From Halodesulfovibrio aestuarii (GTDB lineage Bacteria; Desulfobacterota; Desulfovibrionia; Desulfovibrionales; Desulfovibrionaceae), in assembly GCF_050571805.1 (NCBI RefSeq), contig NZ_CP192219.1: a stretch of 64,000 bases of DNA. One strand, given 5' to 3'. Positions 26,358 to 35,487 of this stretch are shown here, piece after piece. The notes beneath the pieces are model-generated. The model saw only the letters and a list, made by a program, of their open reading frames with translations, was not told the DNA's origin and did no database searches. Position numbers and translations under genes: made by a program. The first letter of the stretch is position 1, and each line of letters opens with the position of its first letter.

Positions 26358-27140
26358 ATGCAAAGCAGTGTGTATAGCGCCTTGTTCGGTGCTCTTACAA
26401 ACGAACATCGTCTTAACAATATCAGTAATAATTTGGCTAACATAAATACAACAGGCTACAAGCGTGACAACCTTGCCTTTAAGGATACCTTTGTCAAGTT
26501 TGCCCATGATCAGATCATGGAGCCTGTAGCAAATGTTCGCTCTGAAAAGCTCTTTCCAGAGCCAAAACTTATGGCAAGACCGCGTATTGCCCTTGCCCAG
26601 ACGGACTTTACTCCGGGGCCTGTAAAAGTCACCGGAGACCGGCTGGACTTGGCTATCCACGGAGAAGGGTTTTTTAAAATCCAAACTCCTGACGGTGATT
26701 TTTTGACTCGTAACGGAAAATTCCGTCAAAGCAATGACGGAACTTTGGTTACAGACAGAGGCTATCCTGTGCTGGGAGATGGCGGCCCAGTTACCCTGCC
26801 GCGTAATGCGAATATTGTTATTGGTCAGCAGGGTGAACTGTACGCAAACAACGTGCAGGTTGGAAAACTTCAGTTAGTTACCTTTGAAGATTTGCGTGGA
26901 CTGGAAAAGCTTGGGCAGAATATGTTCAGAGTTCGCGAGGGCTCGGATATTGTGGAACAGCCCGCAGATCAGGCTGCTATTCAGCAGGGGGCATTGGAGT
27001 CTGCCAACGTGGAGGTAGTTTCTGAAATGGTAAACATGATTGAAGCACACCGTCAGTTTGAGGCCTACACCAAGATTATGAAAACCAGTAGTGAACTGGA
27101 TAAAAATTCAACACAACGTCTGGGTAAATCCAGCGCTTAG
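26358..27140 (+). CDS. flgF: Flagellar proximal rod protein FlgF
   Basis: A 260-residue rod protein. The N-terminal rod helix carries the axial-family signature ISNNLANINTTGYKRD, the centre has FFKIQTPDGDFLTRNGKF, and the C-terminal helix has GALESANVEVVSEMVNMIEAHRQFEAYTKIM. The ATG at 26358 is chosen because GGGAGGAAGAG lies just before it; the upstream ATG at 26343 would place the ribosome site inside the gene. It is the first gene of a ten-gene operon. Annotated as FlgF rather than FlgG because of its shape and because a second, FlgG-like gene follows. Confidence 0.93.
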   Translation: MQSSVYSALFGALTNEHRLNNISNNLANINTTGYKRDNLAFKDTFVKFAHDQIMEPVANVRSEKLFPEPKLMARPRIALAQTDFTPGPVKVTGDRLDLAIHGEGFFKIQTPDGDFLTRNGKFRQSNDGTLVTDRGYPVLGDGGPVTLPRNANIVIGQQGELYANNVQVGKLQLVTFEDLRGLEKLGQNMFRVREGSDIVEQPADQAAIQQGALESANVEVVSEMVNMIEAHRQFEAYTKIMKTSSELDKNSTQRLGKSSA

Positions 27141-27160
27141 TCCTGTGGAGGATAGTAATT

Positions 27161-27943
27161 ATGATGCGTTCCCTTTGGACTGCTGCTTCCGGCATGTATG
27201 CCCAGCAGCTCAATATTGATACCATTTCCAACAACCTTGCGAACGTAAACACCATTGGCTTTAAAAAAAGCCGCGCAGAGTTTGAAGACCTTATGTATCA
27301 GTCCATGAAAATTGCCGGTTCTCCAACCGCTGAGGGTGGACAGGTTCCGACTCCGGTTCAGGTTGGTATGGGTGTTCGCCCTGCCAGTGCACATAAGTTT
27401 TTCTCGCAGGGTGATTTTCAGAATACAACCAACCCGCTCGATTTTGCCATCGAAGGTGACGGGTTCTTTCAGGTAGAGGTAAACGGCGAGCTTCGTTACA
27501 CCCGCGCGGGTGCGTTTAAGCTGGATAGCGAAGGTACTGTCGTCACCTCAAATGGCTACAAACTCCAACCTGAATTTGTTGTTCCTCAGGAAACAAAAAG
27601 TATTACGCTTTCTGCCAATGGTCGCCTTGCAGCACTGGATTCTCAGGGGAACGAATTAGCAACAGCAGACGTTCCTTTGTATTCATTCATTAACCCGGCT
27701 GGTCTCGATCCTCTTGGTCGTAACATCTACTCCGAGACAGAAGCATCCGGTGAAGCTGTAGAAGGTGTTCCGGGTGAAGATGGTACAGGCACTCTTGCTC
27801 AAGGGTTTCTTGAAATGTCCAACGTTGAGATCGTAGATGAAATGGTAAATATGATCGTCGGTCAGCGTGCTTACGAGATGAACTCAAAAGCAATTCAGAC
27901 TTCTGACTCTATGTTGCAGCTCGCAGCACAGCTCAAAAGCTAA
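27161..27943 (+). CDS. flgG: Flagellar distal rod protein FlgG
   Basis: A 260-residue distal rod protein that continues the rod after FlgF. It starts MMRSLWTAASGMYAQQLNIDTISNNLANVN and ends with EMSNVEIVDEMVNMIVGQRAYEMNSKAIQTSDSML, both diagnostic. GGAGG is 11 bases before the first ATG; the second ATG is adjacent and either could be used. Export is through the flagellar type III apparatus, so there is no signal peptide. Length equals that of the neighbouring FlgF. Confidence 0.96.
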   Translation: MMRSLWTAASGMYAQQLNIDTISNNLANVNTIGFKKSRAEFEDLMYQSMKIAGSPTAEGGQVPTPVQVGMGVRPASAHKFFSQGDFQNTTNPLDFAIEGDGFFQVEVNGELRYTRAGAFKLDSEGTVVTSNGYKLQPEFVVPQETKSITLSANGRLAALDSQGNELATADVPLYSFINPAGLDPLGRNIYSETEASGEAVEGVPGEDGTGTLAQGFLEMSNVEIVDEMVNMIVGQRAYEMNSKAIQTSDSMLQLAAQLKS

Positions 27944-27960
27944 CGTATAACCTTCGGAAT

Positions 27961-28965
27961 ATGCGTATGTGTAACTTATTCGTCATTTCAAGGCAGTGGG
28001 CAGTACTATGCTGTATGACTGTGTGTATGCTTGCAACAGCCGGTAGTGCTGTTGCCGCGGAAGCAAAGTGGCATTTTACCGTTCTTCCTGCCGCCGTTGT
28101 GACAGGAGACGTTGTATTGCTGGGTGATATAGCAAAACCGTCCGGCGACATTGCATATAAGTCATGGCAGGACTTTGCCCAAATTAAGCTGTGGCCTGCA
28201 CCCCGAAAGTATGGACGCCCTATGGCGATTACCCGCCCTAAGCTTCGTAACGCGTTACAGCAGTATCTTGGGGGAATGGCAAGCAAAGCAATCCTTCCCG
28301 GCTCTATTGCTATTCAGCGTGGCGGCAAAGTCGTACAGAAAAATACACTTTCACAAATGGTTACACGCACTATCAGTAATGCAACGCAACAGCTGGAAGG
28401 TGAAGCCGTATTGCGTGACATGTCTATTCCGAATTTTATTTTCCTTCGCGATTCAAAAAATCGGCTTGATATTGAACCGTTACGCACGGTGCAGGCAGGA
28501 CGTATCGGTATCAGGTTCAGAGAAGTTGATCCTAACGGCGAGGTTGTCCGTCGTGTGACCGGAGGAGCATTTCTGGATTTATGGGTAACTGTACCGTGTA
28601 CTGCCGCTCCTATGAATCGAAATGATCTTCTGACACCGGATCAGATTACGTATGAACGCAAGAACTTGGCATACCTTCAGGGGGAACCCTGGGATGGCAA
28701 AGGCGGTCCGTATCGTGTGACGCGCACTCTGGGTGCCGGAACCCCCATTTTCGAAGGGGCGTTAGAAGCCATTCCTGTTGTAGCAAAAGGCTCACGCATT
28801 GACCTTGTGTATAAAGGCTCCGCAATCCGTCTGTCTGTAATTGCCAAGGCGATGGAGGATGGAAGGATTGGAGAAGTGATTCCGGTTCGTAATTTGCAAA
28901 GTAAAAGACAAGTTTATGCTACCGTGTTGAATGACAGCACTGTGATTATTGAAAGAAATCGCTAA
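27961..28965 (+). CDS. flgA: Flagellar P-ring assembly chaperone FlgA
   Basis: A 334-residue protein with an N-terminal signal peptide (cleavage near AVAA, residue ~31), placing it in the periplasm, where FlgA helps FlgI assemble into the P ring. The C-terminal ~140 residues hold the SAF-type domain: NRNDLLTPDQITYERKN, TRTLGAGTPIFEGALEAIP and VVAKGSRIDLVYKGSAIRL. It is longer than enterobacterial FlgA (~220) because of an extra N-terminal segment (~32-180), common in this lineage. The gene lies 17 bases after flgG and before flgH. Confidence 0.88.
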   Translation: MRMCNLFVISRQWAVLCCMTVCMLATAGSAVAAEAKWHFTVLPAAVVTGDVVLLGDIAKPSGDIAYKSWQDFAQIKLWPAPRKYGRPMAITRPKLRNALQQYLGGMASKAILPGSIAIQRGGKVVQKNTLSQMVTRTISNATQQLEGEAVLRDMSIPNFIFLRDSKNRLDIEPLRTVQAGRIGIRFREVDPNGEVVRRVTGGAFLDLWVTVPCTAAPMNRNDLLTPDQITYERKNLAYLQGEPWDGKGGPYRVTRTLGAGTPIFEGALEAIPVVAKGSRIDLVYKGSAIRLSVIAKAMEDGRIGEVIPVRNLQSKRQVYATVLNDSTVIIERNR

Positions 28966-29016
28966 GACCCTTTAAATTAGCCGATATAACAAAGTTTTTT
29001 GAGTACGAGGTATTCC

Positions 29017-29706
29017 ATGAATGTTCGTTTTTACACTGTCATCATTCTGGCAGCATTAATGCTGACAGGGTGTCAGGCTGCAAAGGAAAGACCGGTTCCA
29101 TCTATGCCGGTTGCAGTGCCACCGCAAATGCTCACTCCGGAAATGGCGCGGGCAAATCCTGGTTCACTCTTTCAGCCTACCAATGCCGACTTTTTGTTTG
29201 CAGATAACCGCGCCCGTCGAGTTGGTGACATCGTTATGGTGAACATTGTGGAAAATGCCAGTGCTAAAAACAAGGCTGAGACCACAAGCGATAAAGATTC
29301 TTCAATCAATCTTGGTGTGGATGCTTTTTTGGGTAAGTCATCTATTCCGATGTTAGGCAGTATCTCCAACCCAATGGTGAAAGCAAGCGGGACGACTTCG
29401 TTTGATGGCGAAGGCGAAACGAAACGCGAGAACAAATTTACTGCAACTGTTGCCTGCCGCGTGTTGCGTGTCAGTCCCGGAGGTCTGCTTCAGATTGAAG
29501 GCGTTCGTGAAACACAGGTAAATAACGAAACGCAGTACTTGATGCTCACCGGTTTAATCCGTGCTCGTGATATTGCAGATAACAACAGCATTATTTCCAG
29601 TCAGGTGGCGAATGCCCGTATAAAATACTTTGGCGAAGGTGTTGTTGCAGACAAACAGAAGCCGGGCTGGATTACACGTCTTATGGACACCGTGTGGCCG
29701 TTCTAG
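29017..29706 (+). CDS. flgH: Flagellar L-ring lipoprotein FlgH
   Basis: A 229-residue lipoprotein forming the outer-membrane L ring. The signal peptide ends in the lipobox LMLTGC with the lipidated Cys19. Family segments include LFADNRARRVGDIVMVNIVENASAKNKAET, the FDGEGETKREN stretch and the C-terminal LIRARDIADNNSIISSQVANARI. The ATG at 29017 has GAGG before it; the TTG at 28999 only adds six residues ahead of the signal peptide. Paired with flgI immediately downstream. Confidence 0.95.
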   Translation: MNVRFYTVIILAALMLTGCQAAKERPVPSMPVAVPPQMLTPEMARANPGSLFQPTNADFLFADNRARRVGDIVMVNIVENASAKNKAETTSDKDSSINLGVDAFLGKSSIPMLGSISNPMVKASGTTSFDGEGETKRENKFTATVACRVLRVSPGGLLQIEGVRETQVNNETQYLMLTGLIRARDIADNNSIISSQVANARIKYFGEGVVADKQKPGWITRLMDTVWPF

Positions 29707-29722
29707 GATAGGAAGAAATAGT

Positions 29723-30832
29723 ATGAAACGTATTCAACAGATAGCAGTATTTTTGGTCTTTGCATTCGTTGTGGCTGTCACTCTTCCACAGTCTGGCAGT
29801 GCCGCACGTATCAAAGATATAGCTGACTTCGGCGGTGTCCGCGATAACCAGCTTGTAGGGTATGGTCTTATTTCCGGGTTGAGCGGTACAGGTGACAGTA
29901 CCTCTTCAACTTTTACCGTACGTGCAGTTGTTAACATGCTGGAAAAAATGGGCGTCAGTGTAAGTCCGGACGACATTAAGTCTAAAAACGTCGCGGCAGT
30001 AATGGTAACGGCAAAGCTTCCTGTTTCCGCAAAACCGGGTTCACGACTTGATGTTACTGTCTCCAGTCTTGGTGATGCCAAAAGTCTGCTTGGTGGCGTG
30101 CTCCTTATGACACCGTTAAAAGGTATCGACGGGCAGGTTTACGGCCTTGCTCAGGGCCCTGTCGCCATTGGCGGTTTTTCCGCGGAAGGCAAAGCTGCCA
30201 AGGTTCAAAAAAACATTACGACTGTGGGACGTATCCCGAACGGTATGAACGTGGAACGTGCGGTACCGTTTGAATTCAACAGTCAGAACTCTCTGACACT
30301 GAACATGCACAACGGTGATTTTTCCACAACAAATCAGGTTGTAGAAAGCTTGAACAGGGCAATTGGCGGAAACTTCGCCTTTGCCAGAGATATTTCCACC
30401 ATCACTCTGGATGTGCCTCCGCAGTACAGGAATAATATTGTACCGCTGATGGCAGCTATTGAGAATATTGAAGTGACACCTGACCAGAAGGCGCGTGTTG
30501 TTGTTGACGAGAACACAGGTACTGTTGTTGTCGGTAGCAATGTCCGCCTGTCTCCAGTCGCGATTGCACATGGTTCCTTGCAGATTGTTGTTAAAGAAGA
30601 TGAAAAAGTTTCACAGCCTAATCCGTTCTCGGACGGTAAAACTGTCACAACTCCGCAGACTGATGTGAAAGTTAAAGAAGAAAACAAGCGTCTGGTTTTG
30701 ATTGAAGGCGCAACCCTGCAGGAACTGACTGAGGGATTGAACGCTATCGGCGCAACACCTCGAGACCTCATTTCTATCTTAAATGCTTTGAAGGCAGCCG
30801 GTGCGCTGCATGCGGAACTGGAGGTAATCTAA
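29723..30832 (+). CDS. flgI: Flagellar P-ring protein FlgI
   Basis: A 369-residue P-ring subunit with a Sec signal peptide (cleavage near SGSAA, residue ~28). The mature N-terminus RIKDIADFGGVRDNQLVGYGLI and the downstream GLSGTGDSTSSTFT are diagnostic. The ATG at 29723 with AGGAAG upstream is the start; the longer frame reads back into flgH. It ends one base before the ATG of the flgJ-type gene, with GGAGG in its own last codons, so translation of the two is probably linked. Confidence 0.96.
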   Translation: MKRIQQIAVFLVFAFVVAVTLPQSGSAARIKDIADFGGVRDNQLVGYGLISGLSGTGDSTSSTFTVRAVVNMLEKMGVSVSPDDIKSKNVAAVMVTAKLPVSAKPGSRLDVTVSSLGDAKSLLGGVLLMTPLKGIDGQVYGLAQGPVAIGGFSAEGKAAKVQKNITTVGRIPNGMNVERAVPFEFNSQNSLTLNMHNGDFSTTNQVVESLNRAIGGNFAFARDISTITLDVPPQYRNNIVPLMAAIENIEVTPDQKARVVVDENTGTVVVGSNVRLSPVAIAHGSLQIVVKEDEKVSQPNPFSDGKTVTTPQTDVKVKEENKRLVLIEGATLQELTEGLNAIGATPRDLISILNALKAAGALHAELEVI

Positions 30833-30833
30833 C

Positions 30834-32051
30834 ATGGTAGCTCCTATTGATTCTGAATTGCTGAATGCCTCGATCGGGGCGCAGCAGCTTAAAGCAAAAA
30901 CAAACCAGCTTTCCGCCCTGAAAAAGGGCGGCAAGGCTGGAGATGCAAAGCTCCGCAAAGCGGTGGAAGGGTTTGAAGCCATTTTTATTCAGAAAATGTG
31001 GCAGCAGATGCGGAACACTATCCCGAAAAGCGGCATGTTCAAGAGTCGTGAGGAGAAAATGTGGCAGGGGATGTTTGATCAGGAACTGTCTGTAAAAATG
31101 TCCCAGTCCGGTGGTATCGGCTTATCTGACATGCTCTACAAGCAACTTGCAGAAAAGTTGGGTGACGCCAGCCGCGATACCAGCAGTAAGGGCGGCGATG
31201 CCGCACCTGTTCGTGACCTGTCTTCACCAGATGTGTTTACCAAAGTGAAAGCACTTTCTCCTCGTGTTGCAGCAGCTGTTCCGCCTCCTGAAGATCTGTA
31301 TTCTCCAATGGAGGAACAGGAACTGGAAACGGACACCACGGCTACCCGTGTCATCAACACCAATTTGCAAGTGATGACAGACAAAGATGTTGTGGAGAAT
31401 GTGAACGAGCTTGAGCGTCAGCTTGAAATGAAATTTATCGCTGATCCTCAGCAAATCCTCAAAGAGCAGGCGACAAGCGGATCTGTTGATCAGGCAATGG
31501 CGGAGCCAGTGCAAAAAGCACAGAAAGTCGCCGTTGAAGAAGAATTAGTAAGTCCGGAGACCATTGATGCTTCAACTGAAGCATCAGAGATTATCGGCAT
31601 GGGTGGGCCAATCGCGCCTTCCCCTGATATGGCGACAATTAATTGGCCGCTTCCGGGGTCCATCTCCTCTAAGTTTGGATGGAGAAAAGACCCGTTTACC
31701 GGAAAAAAAGCATGGCACAGTGGCGTTGATATTGCCGGTAAAACAGGCGAATCCGTTGCTGCCGCATGGGATGGAAAAGTCATCTATTCCGGTGAAAAGA
31801 AAGGATATGGCAAATTGGTAGTTCTGGAACACCCTAACGGATGGCGCAGTTACTACGGTCACAACAGCAAATTGAATGTTGAAGTTGGCGAAACAATCGC
31901 GGCTGGCAAGAAAATTGCTGAGGTAGGTAGTACAGGGCGTTCCACAGGGCCGCATTTGCACTTTGAAGTGCGACAAGGTGAGCTTGCATGGAACCCTCAA
32001 CAGATCAGATCACGTCTGATGGCGGGACTTCCCATCGGTCGGGTAACGTAA
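30834..32051 (+). CDS. flgJ: FlgJ rod-cap domain fused to an M23 (LytM) endopeptidase
   Basis: A 405-residue two-domain protein. Residues ~38-110 are the FlgJ rod-binding domain (LRKAVEGFEAIFIQKMWQQM, FDQELSVKMSQSGGIGLSDML). A long acidic, proline-rich linker (~115-265) follows. Residues ~270-390 are an M23 metallopeptidase: zinc ligands His295 and Asp299 (HSGVDI) and the HLHFE motif (His374, His376), plus GHNS. In enterobacteria the second FlgJ domain is instead a GH73 glucosaminidase, so wall opening for the rod would here be by cutting the peptide cross-links rather than the glycan. No signal peptide, as expected for export through the flagellar apparatus. Confidence 0.92.
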   Translation: MVAPIDSELLNASIGAQQLKAKTNQLSALKKGGKAGDAKLRKAVEGFEAIFIQKMWQQMRNTIPKSGMFKSREEKMWQGMFDQELSVKMSQSGGIGLSDMLYKQLAEKLGDASRDTSSKGGDAAPVRDLSSPDVFTKVKALSPRVAAAVPPPEDLYSPMEEQELETDTTATRVINTNLQVMTDKDVVENVNELERQLEMKFIADPQQILKEQATSGSVDQAMAEPVQKAQKVAVEEELVSPETIDASTEASEIIGMGGPIAPSPDMATINWPLPGSISSKFGWRKDPFTGKKAWHSGVDIAGKTGESVAAAWDGKVIYSGEKKGYGKLVVLEHPNGWRSYYGHNSKLNVEVGETIAAGKKIAEVGSTGRSTGPHLHFEVRQGELAWNPQQIRSRLMAGLPIGRVT

Positions 32052-32061
32052 AGGATAAGCC

Positions 32062-32526
32062 ATGTATACAGAAACATACCAGAATTTACATCGTCAGGAA
32101 AAAGCACTTGAGGTGCTTGAGACATTACTTACGGAAGAGTTTGCCGAGTTACGGGAGCGTAAACCGGAATCTATTACCGGACTTGAATTTTCTATTCATG
32201 AGCTTATGCGCCAGATTGCAAACGAACGTACCTCGCTAAAAAGCTCATTAGGTGGGCAGCGCCTTGGTGATGTTCTTCAGATTTTAGCAGAGAATGAACA
32301 GGCGGAACTTAACGGATTGCTTGGCCGCATAGAGGTCTTAGAAAAACGTTGTTCCCGTCAGGCTTCAATGAACGCAGAACTGGCGCTCGCTCTGCACGAT
32401 CAGAGTCAAGCATTGCTTAATCATCTGCAGAGTCAAATTCAACCTCGCAACAACGCTACATACGGAAGAACCGGAGCATACACGCAAAGTCGTCCGGAGG
32501 CCGTACTTATACACGGGAGACTGTAA
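32062..32526 (+). CDS. flgN: FlgN-like flagellar export chaperone
   Basis: A 154-residue helical protein lying directly before flgK, the usual position of FlgN, which keeps the hook-associated proteins FlgK and FlgL soluble before export. The sequence is mostly charged helix (LHRQEKALEVLETLLTEEFAELRERKPESITGLEFSIHELMRQI is the recognisable FlgN-like start) with a polar, probably disordered tail from residue ~128. Its stop is directly followed by the flgK ATG. Identification rests partly on position. Confidence 0.75.
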   Translation: MYTETYQNLHRQEKALEVLETLLTEEFAELRERKPESITGLEFSIHELMRQIANERTSLKSSLGGQRLGDVLQILAENEQAELNGLLGRIEVLEKRCSRQASMNAELALALHDQSQALLNHLQSQIQPRNNATYGRTGAYTQSRPEAVLIHGRL

Positions 32527-34617
32527 ATGACTATAACCTCGTTACTTAATTTAGGCGGTAACACCGTCTACACTCCTCCTAAGGATATTAAGCCTACTGA
32601 TAGCAACATTCCAGTACGCAATACAGGGACAGTTGCGCCTTCAGACCAGCCTGGTCAGAGCTCCGGTATTTACTACTTACCGGGTCTTATGAATATCAGT
32701 ACGACTGGTAACGAGGTGATATCCCGTTTTGTGGAACAGGTAGCACGGCAGACTGTTGTCCGCACCTCAGATTTTGCACGCTGGGACAGTCAACGGGAAA
32801 TGCTGCTTAACGTGGATTCTATGTTTGCTTCAGAAGACGCTCTTGGGGCTCAGGATAATATCAGCGTGTTTTTTGATAACTGGAATACCCTGAGCCAGAA
32901 GCCGCAGGATGAAACAGCCAGACAGGAAGTTCTTGCAAGTTCAGACTCAATGGTTCAGATGCTCCGCGGACAACGCGGCATGCTTGCTGCTACATCAAAG
33001 GCGCTTTCAGAAACGGTTCATGAGTCGTTAGTCGAATTGAACGATAAATTACAGGCGTTGGTGGAAATAAATGCGCAGCTTGCCGCACCGGAAAACGTGG
33101 GAGCCCGCAGTGAGTTGATTCATGAACGCAATACAATTGTACATGCAATTTCTGAAAAGCTGGATATTGATACCAATATAACTGCTCGTGAGCAGATGCA
33201 TGTTTCAACTCGTTCCGGTTTTACGCTGGTAGATGGAACCTCTGCTTATACACTGCAACTCAGTGAGCCGTCTTTAACTTCGCGTCTTACTCCGGCCTCT
33301 ACTTTTGACGGTACAGTGAGTTTTTCCGGCACGTCCTCACGTGAGGTAGTTCTGGAAGTAACCCAAGGTGGAGCTGTAGGAACTGGTGATGTGCGCTTCA
33401 GAGCATCATTGGATGGTAAACGTTCATGGCTTTCGGATGCGGAAGGAAATGATACGCAGTTTGCTGTTGCATCAAATGGTACTGCACCGTCCGTACAGAA
33501 TCTGGATGTAACCTTTAATTCCAATGCAGGAATGCTTGCAGCAGGGGATACGTTCACCATTATTCCTAAGCAGCATGTAACTGGTTTTACTCCTCAGGGG
33601 CGTGTAAATCTTACCCCGCAGAGCTTCTTTGACGGTAGTGATAACGAATTACGGATTACTGGTGGGCAGATTGCCGGCCTTATGCAGCTGCGTGACAATA
33701 AGCTTGGAAACTACACAGAAAAGCTGGATGGCCTTGCTTCCACTATTATTACAGAAGTAAATAAAGTGTATGCACAGGGTGCTTCAACCGTTCCTCAATT
33801 AGAAATTACCGCTACAAATTCAGTGGTGAATGTAGATACACCGCTTGCCAGCAATGGTTCCGGCCTTGTTACCAGTGATACAATAACATCCGGTAAAATG
33901 ACGTTGTTTGCCTCTGATTCCGAAACAGGTAAACCTTCGCCGACTACAGCCTACGGAATAATAGATTTTTCCGGCGTTGCGCCGTATATCCGTGATTTTG
34001 ATCCGGCAGTTCATTCTTTGAACAATGTGTGTGATGCCATTAACAGTTCCCTAGGACAGTTCGGGACTGCAACAATTGAAAACAACGCATTGAAGATAAC
34101 TGCTGCCGAGAACCATACACTTTCCTTTGGCGAAGACAGTTCAGGTTTGTTTGCAGCATTAGGCATGAATACGTTTTTTGCGGGAACATCTGCAGAAGAT
34201 ATGGAAGTGCATGAACGTGTCCGTGAGGATGCTGCAGCGATTAATGCCGGAGTTGTGAACAATGCGGGCTCTGTCGTAGCTGAAAGCAGCGATACTGCAA
34301 AATCAATTGCAGCACTTAAAGACGCATCATTTTCTTTCAATACGCCCGGTGAAGCAACTAAAACCGTGAGTGCACGGGACTATTACGCTGCTTTGAGTGC
34401 TCAGGCAAAAGATGATGCAACAACGGCATTATACAAAACACAATTTAATGAAGCACTGCTACTTGACCTTTCTCGTCAGAATGCCACAATACATGGCAAC
34501 AACTTGGATGCCGATATTTCCGAAATGACGAAGTTTCAGCATTCATACAAGGCAGCAGCGAAGCTTATTACATCTGCGGAAGATATGATGCAGGTTATCG
34601 CGGGGATGCCGAATTAA
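32527..34617 (+). CDS. flgK: Flagellar hook-associated protein 1 FlgK, with atypical N-terminus
   Basis: A 696-residue hook-filament junction protein. The C-terminal helix HGNNLDADISEMTKFQHSYKAAAKLITSAEDMM and the central D1 region (QDNISVFFDNWNTLSQKPQDETARQEVL, then SELIHERNTIVHAISEKLDI) identify it. The N-terminus begins normally (ITSLLNLGG) but the axial-family signature SNNIAN..GYSRQ is replaced by SNIPVRNTGTV; reading the other frames does not restore it. No flgL follows: the next gene is csrA after 95 bases. A hairpin (TGTCGCAG / CTGCGACA, 34650-34671) lies in that gap. Confidence 0.85.
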   Translation: MTITSLLNLGGNTVYTPPKDIKPTDSNIPVRNTGTVAPSDQPGQSSGIYYLPGLMNISTTGNEVISRFVEQVARQTVVRTSDFARWDSQREMLLNVDSMFASEDALGAQDNISVFFDNWNTLSQKPQDETARQEVLASSDSMVQMLRGQRGMLAATSKALSETVHESLVELNDKLQALVEINAQLAAPENVGARSELIHERNTIVHAISEKLDIDTNITAREQMHVSTRSGFTLVDGTSAYTLQLSEPSLTSRLTPASTFDGTVSFSGTSSREVVLEVTQGGAVGTGDVRFRASLDGKRSWLSDAEGNDTQFAVASNGTAPSVQNLDVTFNSNAGMLAAGDTFTIIPKQHVTGFTPQGRVNLTPQSFFDGSDNELRITGGQIAGLMQLRDNKLGNYTEKLDGLASTIITEVNKVYAQGASTVPQLEITATNSVVNVDTPLASNGSGLVTSDTITSGKMTLFASDSETGKPSPTTAYGIIDFSGVAPYIRDFDPAVHSLNNVCDAINSSLGQFGTATIENNALKITAAENHTLSFGEDSSGLFAALGMNTFFAGTSAEDMEVHERVREDAAAINAGVVNNAGSVVAESSDTAKSIAALKDASFSFNTPGEATKTVSARDYYAALSAQAKDDATTALYKTQFNEALLLDLSRQNATIHGNNLDADISEMTKFQHSYKAAAKLITSAEDMMQVIAGMPN

Positions 34618-34712
34618 TAAAAAAACACTGTGAAATGGCGGATGCCGCTTGTCGCAGTTGTTCCTGCGACAGCAGGTTATTGTCATAAACCTCAGCAAGA
34701 GTAGTGACGCCT

Positions 34713-34949
34713 ATGCTTATACTGACCCGACGCGCGGGGGAGAGCTTGTGCATAGGGGACAACATAAAGGTCACAGTCCTCAGTGTACAAGGAAAGCAGG
34801 TAAAAATTGGGTTGGATATACCGGATGGAATGCCTGTATACCGCGAAGAAGTTTATTTGCGAATAAAAGAACAGAACCGTCAGGCAAGTGAAACGCTCGA
34901 CACAGACCTTTTAATGGCTACAGAATTATGGAAAAGCAAAAAGAAATAG
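34713..34949 (+). CDS. csrA: Translational regulator CsrA
   Basis: A 78-residue RNA-binding regulator that blocks translation of mRNAs with GGA-containing hairpins. The N-terminus MLILTRRAGESLCIGDNI and the RNA-contacting VYREEVYLRI, including Arg44, are intact. The ATG at 34713 gives the standard N-terminus; the upstream GTG at 34704 would add MTP. The C-terminal tail is longer than in E. coli. Its end overlaps fliW by 22 bases, the classic arrangement in which FliW sequesters CsrA until flagellin is exported. Confidence 0.95.
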   Translation: MLILTRRAGESLCIGDNIKVTVLSVQGKQVKIGLDIPDGMPVYREEVYLRIKEQNRQASETLDTDLLMATELWKSKKK

Positions 34950-35377
34950 TAATCGAAACCCGTATAGGAACACAGAGTGTCTCTATGGATAAAGTCATTG
35001 AGTTTCCACGTGGCCTGTTGGGATTCGAGGATCATCACAACTTTACGTTGCTTCAGCTTCGCGACGCCTCTCCATTTCTTGTTCTGCAAAGTATGGATGC
35101 TCCGAATCTGGGTTTTCTTGTGGCGGACCCATACAGCTTTATTGATGACTATCCAGTTGTCATTAACTCGGCGGATGAAGAGACCTTACAGGTTGAAGAT
35201 CCAGCTGATGTAGCCGTGTTGGTAACCGTGACCATTCCGCACGGAAGACCGGAAAATACAGCATTAAACCTTACAGGCCCGATTCTGGTGAACAGAAAAA
35301 GTCGTCGTGGTGTGCAGACGCCATTGACTGATAAGAACGTGCCACCCCAGCTCTATTTGAATATAGAGAGCAAATAA
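34928..35377 (+). CDS. fliW: Flagellar assembly factor FliW (CsrA antagonist)
   Basis: A 149-residue FliW. It binds CsrA allosterically and is released by flagellin, coupling flagellin translation to secretion. Recognisable parts: IEFPRGLLGFEDHHNFTLLQL, FLVLQSMDAPNLGFLVADPYSFIDDY and the C-terminal LTGPILVNRKSRRGVQ. The ATG lies inside csrA, so the two are translationally coupled. It is the last gene of the flagellar operon and is followed by a strong bidirectional terminator. Confidence 0.95.
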   Translation: MEKQKEIVIETRIGTQSVSMDKVIEFPRGLLGFEDHHNFTLLQLRDASPFLVLQSMDAPNLGFLVADPYSFIDDYPVVINSADEETLQVEDPADVAVLVTVTIPHGRPENTALNLTGPILVNRKSRRGVQTPLTDKNVPPQLYLNIESK

Positions 35378-35410
35378 TTTTCGCTGTTGCGAAAATAGGA
35401 TGCAAATAAA

Positions 35411-35444
35411 AAAGGGTGAGTTGATGGAAATCAACTCACCCTTT
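35411..35444. terminator. Bidirectional terminator between fliW and hisG
   Basis: Perfect 14-bp stem (AAAGGGTGAGTTGA / TCAACTCACCCTTT) with a 6-base loop. T runs on both strands serve the convergent flagellar and his units. Confidence 0.9.
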
Positions 35445-35487
35445 TGCGTGTTTTAATAACTCAGATTGAGGCAGACCTGATCTGATG

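Noticed and set aside
32527..32720. Frameshift in the N-terminus of flgK hiding the SNNIAN motif
   Set aside because: Reading the other two frames by eye did not recover the motif, and one of them meets a stop at once; divergence is the simpler explanation.
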